In this document: in pieces, positions 6,747-11,473 of the stretch
Numbering within the stretch: the first letter of the stretch is position 1
How the letters are laid out: the number at the start of each line of letters is the position of its first letter
DNA from: an uncultured Gammaproteobacteria bacterium
GTDB taxonomy: Bacteria; Pseudomonadota; Gammaproteobacteria; CAJQNE01
Direction: 5' to 3'
DNA length: 11,473 nt
Assembly (NCBI GenBank): GCA_905479545.1
Contig: CAJQNE010000486.1
Span: 1 to 11,473, forward strand
Notes under the pieces: generated by a model
The model's input: the letters and a program-made list of their open reading frames with translations, nothing else
Database searches by the model: none
Told to the model about the DNA's origin: nothing
Position numbers and translations under genes: made by a program

Positions 6747-7646
6747 ATGCCCCGCGCCGCCATTAACAACCTGGAAATTGAATACGAAGTTATTGAGCCT
6801 GCTGAGCCGAATGGAGAGACGGTGCTGCTGATTATGGGCTTAGGGTGCCAGTTAATTCACTGGCCCGACGAATTCGTGGAATTGTTGGCGAAGCAAGGTT
6901 TTCGGGTAGTGCGCTACGACAATCGTGATATTGGCCTGTCGACTCAGCTAAACCATTTGCACCCTTACAAAAGCGGCAAGCTCGACCTTGCCAAGTGGCT
7001 AATGGGCGCGCGCCTAAAGGCTCACTACTCCGTCAAAGATATGGCGTCGGACGGCATAGGGCTGATGGATGAGTTAGGCATCAAGCGAGCCCATATTGTT
7101 GGGGTTTCCATGGGTGGCATGATTGGGCAGCGCATGGCGATTGAGTGGCCTGAAAGGGTGGCGTCGTTAACATCCATCATGTCTACCAGCGGTGCCCGGC
7201 GTGCCGGTTATCCAGCCAGGGGCATGATGCAGCAATTAACGCGGCGACCGGCAGGCAAAGACCTTGGCGCGCTGGTCGATTTTGGCGTACAGAACTGGAC
7301 GTTGCTGCAAGGCCGTGAATACAAAACTCCGCCGGAGGAGTTGCGGGCCTTTACCGAGCGGGTCGTGCAGCGATCTGTCAGCCCGGCGGGCTTTATGCGC
7401 CAATTGCAGGCGGTGATGAATGAACCTAACCGCGTACGGGAGCTGAAAAAGCTCAAGCTGCCGACATTAGTACTCCACGGCGGTGACGATCCATTAATAC
7501 ACGTCTCTGGCGGTCAGTCCGTGGCCAAAGCTGTGCCCGGAGCCAAGCTGGAAATCATTCCTGGCTGGGGCCACGATATGCCCGCCGCGTTAAATCAGCG
7601 TCTTACTGGCTTGATTGCTGATCATGCCCGTTCTGCCGTCGGCTGA
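6747..7646 (+). CDS. Alpha/beta-fold hydrolase
   Basis: This is a 299-residue cytosolic alpha/beta hydrolase with no signal peptide. After the first strands, LLIMGLG (27-33) supplies the oxyanion loop. YDNRDIGLST (57-66) is typical of the haloperoxidase/RdmC-like methylesterase group. The nucleophile elbow is GVSMGG (119-124) with S121. VLHGGDDPLI (242-251) supplies the acid, probably D248, and GWGHDMP (273-279) gives the catalytic H276. A lid region rich in Arg and Gln lies between. The substrate is unknown, an ester or thioester being most likely. It follows the rpsI terminator by about 160 bases with only weak promoter-like boxes (TTGCTG 6668, TATCAA 6690), and is probably transcribed alone. 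Confidence 0.9.
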   Translation: MPRAAINNLEIEYEVIEPAEPNGETVLLIMGLGCQLIHWPDEFVELLAKQGFRVVRYDNRDIGLSTQLNHLHPYKSGKLDLAKWLMGARLKAHYSVKDMASDGIGLMDELGIKRAHIVGVSMGGMIGQRMAIEWPERVASLTSIMSTSGARRAGYPARGMMQQLTRRPAGKDLGALVDFGVQNWTLLQGREYKTPPEELRAFTERVVQRSVSPAGFMRQLQAVMNEPNRVRELKKLKLPTLVLHGGDDPLIHVSGGQSVAKAVPGAKLEIIPGWGHDMPAALNQRLTGLIADHARSAVG

Positions 7647-7662
7647 GCCAGTAGTCAGGCTA

Positions 7663-7708
7663 GGGTTGCTCGACCATAGGCTCAAATAAGCGTGATGGTG
7701 AGCAACCC
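7663..7708. other. Inverted repeat between convergent genes
   Basis: GGGTTGCTC (7663-7671) and GAGCAACCC (7700-7708) are exact reverse complements separated by 28 bases. They fall in the 76-base gap between the plus-strand hydrolase and the minus-strand orphan gene. TGAGCC at 7644 also matches GGCTCA at 7679. There is no T-run, so a terminator role, although suited to the position, is only possible. Confidence 0.45.
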
Positions 7709-7722
7709 GTTGCTTAGGTTAT

Positions 7723-8052
7723 TTAGCGTCTTGCGGCGTCAGCTGCGTAGCCCATGTTCGAGGTTGCCATCAGCAAGCAAGCATCGAGTACTTTCAGGTT
7801 CACGCCGGCCGCGCGGTTCAGCGCATCGCCAGACTTTACCGCCATGCGGCGATCATCGTAAGACGCGCCTTGAAGGCACTCGGGTAAAGCGGCTAAAGAT
7901 TCCTCAGTGCAGTTCATATCGTCCTCACAAATGTAAGCGATATGCGCTTCAGCTTTTTCAGTCACTGTCTGTTTCGGCTGCATGTTCCGCCATACCAACA
8001 CGCCGACGGCGAGTATGGCGGCAATAATGAGTCCTCTTGGTAATTTAGTCAC
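7723..8052 (-). CDS. Small membrane-anchored protein of unknown function
   Basis: I do not recognise this 109-residue protein. The N-terminus KLPRG is followed by a hydrophobic helix of about 16 residues (IIAAILAVGVLVW, 9-21), then a soluble segment. This suggests a single-pass inner-membrane protein with a periplasmic domain. That domain has four cysteines (C42, C48, C59, C92), which could form disulfides or bind a ligand, in an acidic context CEDDMNC. The start is a GTG at 8052 with CGGAAC about six bases upstream. It is transcribed away from the gene-free repeat region and converges on the hydrolase gene. Coding looks real from the transmembrane segment and the even composition, but no function can be named. 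Confidence 0.7.
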   Translation of the reverse strand: MTKLPRGLIIAAILAVGVLVWRNMQPKQTVTEKAEAHIAYICEDDMNCTEESLAALPECLQGASYDDRRMAVKSGDALNRAAGVNLKVLDACLLMATSNMGYAADAARR

Positions 8053-8247
8053 AGTTGTTCCGTATAAATTGGTTGTCGCTGGTTTCTGTCTACGCTGAGC
8101 ATTTACGCAGTTTGCTTAAGTCGCTGCTGAATAAATCTATTTTGAATTGTAACAGCTAGGACTCTGCAATAGAGCTAACGGCTTAGCGGCTGGGCTTTAT
8201 AAAAAATCTTCGGAAAGTGGTTCTGCCAGTTAAAACGGATGGTTAGG

Positions 8248-8400
8248 TTAAGTTAAGGCTAAAAACTTTTCATCTTGCCGGGTAATCCTACTGCGAACGA
8301 TGCGGTTATAAAACCGCTCAATGTAATCGAATATGTCCCGTTGGCTGTTGACCTCAAAGTGAAAGTCATCGGCGAAGATGAGATTTTTCTTATCTGTAGA
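8248..8400 (-). pseudogene. IS3-type transposase C-terminal remnant
   Basis: A 50-codon open stretch on the minus strand encodes FHFEVNSQRDIFDYIERFYNR and then a basic tail to a TAA at 8250-8248. The pattern of a basic/acidic lead, RDIFDYIE and FYNR is that of the C-terminal end of IS3-family OrfB transposases. The usual HS-LGY-SP ending is not conserved. An in-frame TAA (8403-8401) lies just upstream, and no DDE catalytic segment is present. It is a dead fragment, with no start codon or partner frame. Recognition rests on motif memory without a search. Confidence 0.5.
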
Positions 8401-8418
8401 TTAATCAAGTTAACGGAA

Positions 8419-8495
8419 CTGTAGGTGCGAATTCATTCGCACAAATCAGGCGCTCCCGCTACGGCAGAACGGAGCGAATGAATTCGCACCTGCAG
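8419..8495. repeat. REP/BIME-like inverted pair
   Basis: The 22 bases at 8419-8440 and the 22 bases at 8474-8495 are reverse complements at 21 positions. A 33-base spacer separates them. Each arm contains its own dyad: GTGCGAAT and ATTCGCAC around TC in the left arm, and GCGAAT and ATTCGC around GA in the right. The GTAGG-GCGAATTCATTCGC pattern matches REP sequences known from Pseudomonas and relatives, which are moved by RAYT (TnpA-REP) proteins. It lies beside the transposase remnant. No RAYT gene is in the window. Confidence 0.75.
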
Positions 8496-8550
8496 ATAAA
8501 TTGGTCGCCGAGGGTATTGGTACTAGCGAATAGGGAGTTGTGAGTCCCGG

Positions 8551-8733
8551 CTAAAACTCATCCTCAACCGGGCTAGCGCCAGCCTCATCGCCGGCTATTC
8601 TGTGGTTCTCTTCAGCCCAGTCGCCCAAATCAATCAACTTGCAGCGCTCTGAGCAGAATGGTCGAAATTTATTTTCCGGCGAGTTAAAAGTGACTTTGCC
8701 GCAATTCGGGCATTTTAGCTGTGTGATGGTCAT
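8551..8733 (-). CDS. yacG: DNA gyrase inhibitor YacG
   Basis: YacG is a small zinc-finger protein that binds GyrB and inhibits gyrase. From the ATG at 8733 it has 60 residues, near the family norm of about 65. The zinc ligands are C8, C11, C27 and C31 in the pattern C-x2-C-x15-C-x3-C (CPNCGK and FCSERCK). They are followed by the characteristic CKLIDLGDWAEENHRI. An in-frame GTG at 8772 would add 13 residues and overlap the end of zapD, but that extension lacks the zinc-finger context, so 8733 is preferred. Neither start has a good ribosome-binding site. It follows zapD, the usual partner in gammaproteobacteria, and translation may be coupled. Confidence 0.9.
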   Translation of the reverse strand: MTITQLKCPNCGKVTFNSPENKFRPFCSERCKLIDLGDWAEENHRIAGDEAGASPVEDEF

Positions 8734-8759
8734 GGTAGTTATTGCGTTTGAAGAGGGTG

Positions 8760-9542
8760 TTAAAGGCTGCACATCACCAGCGAAAACGGCACGTCGCCGT
8801 TGTACTGCTTGGCTCGGTCTTCAGTGCTGGGTTGCTCAAGGAAGCGAATGCTAATGCGGTGACGGCCGCCGCTGACGGCCGGAAAAACCTGGTGTTCGCG
8901 GGGAACGGTAATTTTCAGCATTTGAACAATCTGCTGGGGTTGCAGGTTGCTTGTGTAGTTTCCCGTTTCGGCCACCAATGAATGTGCGGCGGCACTGTTT
9001 CGGGTAAGTTCCAGCGATACCGTAATGGCATCACGAAGCAACCACAGCGGTTCATACCAGCGTGACAGGTCGGCTTGGCGTAGATCCGCGCCTCGCTCAA
9101 GCCAGATATGGTAAGCGGGTACATCAAACTCGCAGAGGCCACCGGGTAGCGAGCTACGGCTGCGAACTGCGGTAATAAATTCGTTACTTTTCAGGTAGTG
9201 GCCAAACCGGGTGTTACTGCCGTGCAGCTGTTGAATGGACTCACTGACTTTAACTTGTTCGCTACGCAGTACATCACGATCAATGTCTTCGTTATTTTCC
9301 AAACGACCCAGCCAAATCGACTGTCGCTCTAACTCTTTATGCACTTCAGCTTTAACGTCGCCGCGGCTGAGCACTTCGAGAATTTCTAATAAGGTCGCCA
9401 GCGACTGACGCGCGTCCCAGTCCGAGTCGTCTTCCAGTGAATGACAGGCTTGTTCAAACAAAAATTCCAGGCGCAGTAGCATTCGCGTCCGCTCATTAAG
9501 CGGGTGCTCGTAAACAATGCCATCGTTGGAGTCGTTGCTCAA
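8760..9542 (-). CDS. zapD: Cell division protein ZapD
   Basis: ZapD (YacF) cross-links FtsZ filaments and stabilises the Z-ring at midcell. The 260 residues match the usual length of about 250. Conserved features are YEHPLNERTRMLLRLEFLFEQ (11-31), LLEILEVLSRGDVKAEVHKELERQ, SSLPGGLCEFDVPAYHIWL near the middle, the ALT-like helix WLLRDAITVSLELTRNSA, and a C-terminal beta region with RHRISIRFL. It lies between coaE (96 bases away) and yacG, the standard gammaproteobacterial arrangement. It is a cytosolic protein without membrane segments. Confidence 0.95.
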   Translation of the reverse strand: MSNDSNDGIVYEHPLNERTRMLLRLEFLFEQACHSLEDDSDWDARQSLATLLEILEVLSRGDVKAEVHKELERQSIWLGRLENNEDIDRDVLRSEQVKVSESIQQLHGSNTRFGHYLKSNEFITAVRSRSSLPGGLCEFDVPAYHIWLERGADLRQADLSRWYEPLWLLRDAITVSLELTRNSAAAHSLVAETGNYTSNLQPQQIVQMLKITVPREHQVFPAVSGGRHRISIRFLEQPSTEDRAKQYNGDVPFSLVMCSL

Positions 9543-9638
9543 AAATGCTCTCGTTAAGTTAGGGATGCCGGAAGAGTACCGGTTACAGCCGCATATTGTC
9601 GGTGTTTGGCACCGTATTTACCAGCGGCGACTGTGATG

Positions 9639-10316
9639 CTAGCCAGCCGGAAGCTGCTGTGAATCCGGTGCGTGGCCGGTTTTAGCCCATTGCCGATAAA
9701 CTTTGTCGAGTTCCGCTACTGACTTATTGAGTTGCTCGAAGTTTCCATGGTTCTCAAATACATCATCGGCAACAGCCAGTCGCTCAGCACGGCTTGCTTG
9801 AGCAGCGAGCATCGCGCTCGCCTGAGTGCCTTTGATATTACTACGGCGCTCCAGGCGAATGAGTTGCTCGGCCTCAGTGGTATCGACGATCAGTACCCGA
9901 TCCAACCATTCGTAGTTCTGCTTTTCTACTAGCAGCGGTAACTCCATCACCACATAGGGACCGGTCGCTGCAAATGCTTGTTTGGTCAGTTCGGCGTTGA
10001 TGGCGGGGTGGGTGATCGCCTCAAGCTTAAGGCGGGCCTGCTCGCCGTTTTCGGCAAATACAATTGCCCGCATCGCCGCCCGATCGAGGCCACCGTCGGG
10101 GTCAAGCACTTCAGTGCCAAACGTTTTGGCAATAGCCAGTAATGCCGGCATACCGGGCTCCACTACGTCGCGGGCAATTTGGTCAGCATTAATTACCGCG
10201 ACACCCAGCGCGGCAAAGGCGGCGGCGACTGAAGATTTGCCGCTGGCAATGCCGCCGCTAAGGCCGATTTTCGGGATAAAGTTGAGCTTAGTTTCTGGGG
10301 TAGGTTGTTGTGTCAC
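9639..10316 (-). CDS. coaE: Dephospho-CoA kinase
   Basis: CoaE phosphorylates the 3' hydroxyl of dephospho-CoA with ATP, the last step of coenzyme A synthesis. The P-loop is GLSGGIASGKSS (18-29), with K27 and S28. NADQIARDVV (43-52), HPAI (103-106), ELPLLVE (125-131) and VDTTEAEQLIRLERR (144-158) complete the family pattern. No ATG precedes the P-loop in frame after the pilD stop, so the GTG at 10316, one base after that stop, is taken as the start. This gives 225 residues, with about 15 before the kinase fold compared with roughly 206 in E. coli. Reading the frame back to 10445 would run it into pilD and is rejected. Confidence 0.94.
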   Translation of the reverse strand: MTQQPTPETKLNFIPKIGLSGGIASGKSSVAAAFAALGVAVINADQIARDVVEPGMPALLAIAKTFGTEVLDPDGGLDRAAMRAIVFAENGEQARLKLEAITHPAINAELTKQAFAATGPYVVMELPLLVEKQNYEWLDRVLIVDTTEAEQLIRLERRSNIKGTQASAMLAAQASRAERLAVADDVFENHGNFEQLNKSVAELDKVYRQWAKTGHAPDSQQLPAG

Positions 10317-10317
10317 G

Positions 10318-11217
10318 CTATAAACCGAATAGTGAAAAATAGGCGCTGGTGAGGGCCGGGCCGCCGACCAGTGCCAGCCAGCCTGCAGCGGCCAAAAATG
10401 GCCCGAACGGCATCGGATTTTCGCGGTTAAGTTTGCCGCTGGCAATTAGCGCTCCGCCGACTAATGCCCCGACGGCTGATGACAGCAAAATAATCATTGG
10501 CAGCTGCTGCCAACCCAACCAGGCCCCGAGCATAGCGAGCAGCTTGAAATCGCCATAACCCAAACCTTCTTTGCCCGTCAGTAAGCGATAACCGTGATAC
10601 AACAGCCATAATGAACCATAGCCAATAACCGCGCCGATAATACTAGCGGCCGGCTCGCTAAGGTCGGCGAACAAGCTGAAAACCAGCCCCAGCCAGAGCC
10701 AGGGTAGGGTGATGGCATCCGGCAGTATTTGCTCATCGAAGTCGATGGCCGCTAAGCTGACGAGAGCCCAGGTGAGGAGCAAGCCGCCCAATGCTTCCCA
10801 ACCGAAACCAAACTTCCAGGCAACAACGGCAGACAACAGGCCGCAGAGCAGCTCAATAAACGGATAGCGTTTGCTGATAGGGGTTTTGCACTTCCGGCAG
10901 CGACCGCGCAGTAGCAGCCAGCTGAGTAGCGGAATATTTTCCAGGGGCGAAATTTTGTGCTGACAGCTTGGGCAGTGTGAAGCTGGCCACATTAAATCGT
11001 AGCGCTCATCGGTGCTTTCAGCGTCGTTCTCTGCTGTAAAATTCTCGGCTGACTGAATTGCCGCTGCCCAGCGCTTAGCATCGCGTTGCTGCATTATCGG
11101 CAAGCGGTGAATCACTACATTAAGAAAGCTGCCGACCATTAAACCCAGCAGAGTGCACAGCGTAATAAACACAGCCGGTTGGCTGCTGAGGCCGTCAGCG
11201 ACGGCGGAGAAATTCAT
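10318..11217 (-). CDS. pilD: Prepilin peptidase and N-methyltransferase
   Basis: PilD is an inner-membrane aspartic peptidase that cuts the leader of type IV prepilins and type II pseudopilins and methylates the new N-terminus. The 299 residues contain an N-terminal membrane helix (about 15-35), then a cytosolic loop with four cysteines C82, C85, C107 and C110 (CPSC and CRKC), as in bifunctional members. Several membrane segments follow. The two catalytic motifs are IDFDEQILPD (158-167) and GLGYGDFKLLAMLG (218-231), with the second aspartate at D223. It lies one base before coaE in the same direction, so the two are cotranscribed. pilB and pilC, usual upstream neighbours, are not within the 256 bases available. 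Confidence 0.96.
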   Translation of the reverse strand: MNFSAVADGLSSQPAVFITLCTLLGLMVGSFLNVVIHRLPIMQQRDAKRWAAAIQSAENFTAENDAESTDERYDLMWPASHCPSCQHKISPLENIPLLSWLLLRGRCRKCKTPISKRYPFIELLCGLLSAVVAWKFGFGWEALGGLLLTWALVSLAAIDFDEQILPDAITLPWLWLGLVFSLFADLSEPAASIIGAVIGYGSLWLLYHGYRLLTGKEGLGYGDFKLLAMLGAWLGWQQLPMIILLSSAVGALVGGALIASGKLNRENPMPFGPFLAAAGWLALVGGPALTSAYFSLFGL

Positions 11218-11473
11218 TGTTCTAATGGTCCGGTTTGAGGCGTTTGCCGGGAAGGTAGTGGGTGGGAGTAGACTCTCCGCGTTGTACGCTTAGGTCGTTT
11301 CTCAGTTTACCTGAAAACCGTTTGTTCTGAGGACGTGGAGAAGGGCTAAAGTGGTACGGGCCTTCGACTGGCTCAGGCTGAACGGTTATGGAGTGCCCTG
11401 TGTCGCAAAACTAGAAAACCTCGATATCGGTCGTTCGACTCGATCTCGATCGCCATACATAACAAACCCGCAA
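11218..11473. other. Region upstream of pilD
   Basis: These 256 bases carry no recognisable gene on either strand. They contain one copy of the short dispersed repeat (11362-11385). A pilD promoter is presumably here, unless pilD is cotranscribed with a gene to the right. Confidence 0.5.
11362..11385. repeat. Short dispersed repeat, copy 2
   Basis: The segment CTTCGACTGGCTCAGGCTGAACGG shares 19 of 24 bases with 3267-3290. Its GCTCA and TGAAC halves can form a short hairpin with a G-T pair. Like copy 1, it sits upstream of a minus-strand gene, here pilD. It resembles intergenic repeats with the CTTCGAC-GCTCA signature known from other proteobacteria. Confidence 0.55.

Larger units (their letters stand above)
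8053..8550. other. Gene-free region with repeat and transposase debris
   Basis: About 500 bases with no intact gene separate yacG from the orphan membrane protein. The middle holds the C-terminal remnant of a transposase (8248-8400) and a REP-like inverted pair (8419-8495). The part from 8053 to 8247 shows no feature I can support. It presumably includes the promoter of the orphan gene. Confidence 0.6.

Noticed and set aside
8734..8772. GTG start for yacG overlapping zapD
   Set aside because: It would add 13 residues not typical of the family. The ATG at 8733 gives a normal-length protein, though coupling from the GTG is not excluded.
10317..10445. Upstream extension of coaE inside pilD
   Set aside because: It overlaps the well-conserved pilD C-terminus in another frame and has no CoaE similarity.

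Overview
The window looks like chromosomal core sequence from a gammaproteobacterium, plausibly a marine Cellvibrionales or Pseudomonas-like lineage. The evidence is a diiron Coq7 in the ubiquinone pathway, a glutamate-1-semialdehyde (C5) haem pathway gene, the block pilD-coaE-zapD-yacG, and L13/S9 proteins of clear gammaproteobacterial type. The genus assignment is inference. No rRNA, tRNA, CRISPR array, prophage or intact mobile element was seen.

Layout. Bases 1-327 are non-coding and hold two related hairpins. From 328 to 4470 all genes lie on the minus strand. In transcription order they are coq7 and a HIT-family protein, then thiD, thiE and hemL. From 4666 to 7646 the genes lie on the plus strand: a DUF481/YdiY-like outer-membrane protein with a strong terminator, then the ribosomal protein operon rplM-rpsI with a good promoter and terminator, then an alpha/beta hydrolase. 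From 7723 to 11217 everything is on the minus strand again. In transcription order this is pilD, coaE (one base after pilD), zapD, yacG, a gene-free stretch, and a small membrane-anchored four-cysteine protein of unknown function.

Functions. thiD and thiE supply successive steps of thiamine diphosphate synthesis, hemL makes 5-aminolevulinate for tetrapyrroles, and coq7 hydroxylates a ubiquinone precursor. pilD matures type IV pilins or type II pseudopilins, coaE finishes coenzyme A, zapD cross-links FtsZ at the division ring, and yacG is a small zinc protein that inhibits DNA gyrase.

Non-coding structure is the more unusual part. It includes a REP/BIME-like inverted pair (8419-8495) next to a decayed fragment of an IS3-type transposase (8248-8400), and a perfect 22-base A/T palindrome upstream of hemL. 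A perfect dyad spans the coq7 stop codon, and two copies of a short CTTCGACT-GCTCA repeat lie near the upstream ends of thiD and pilD. I found no convincing undescribed multigene system. The items worth checking are the repeats and the orphan small protein.
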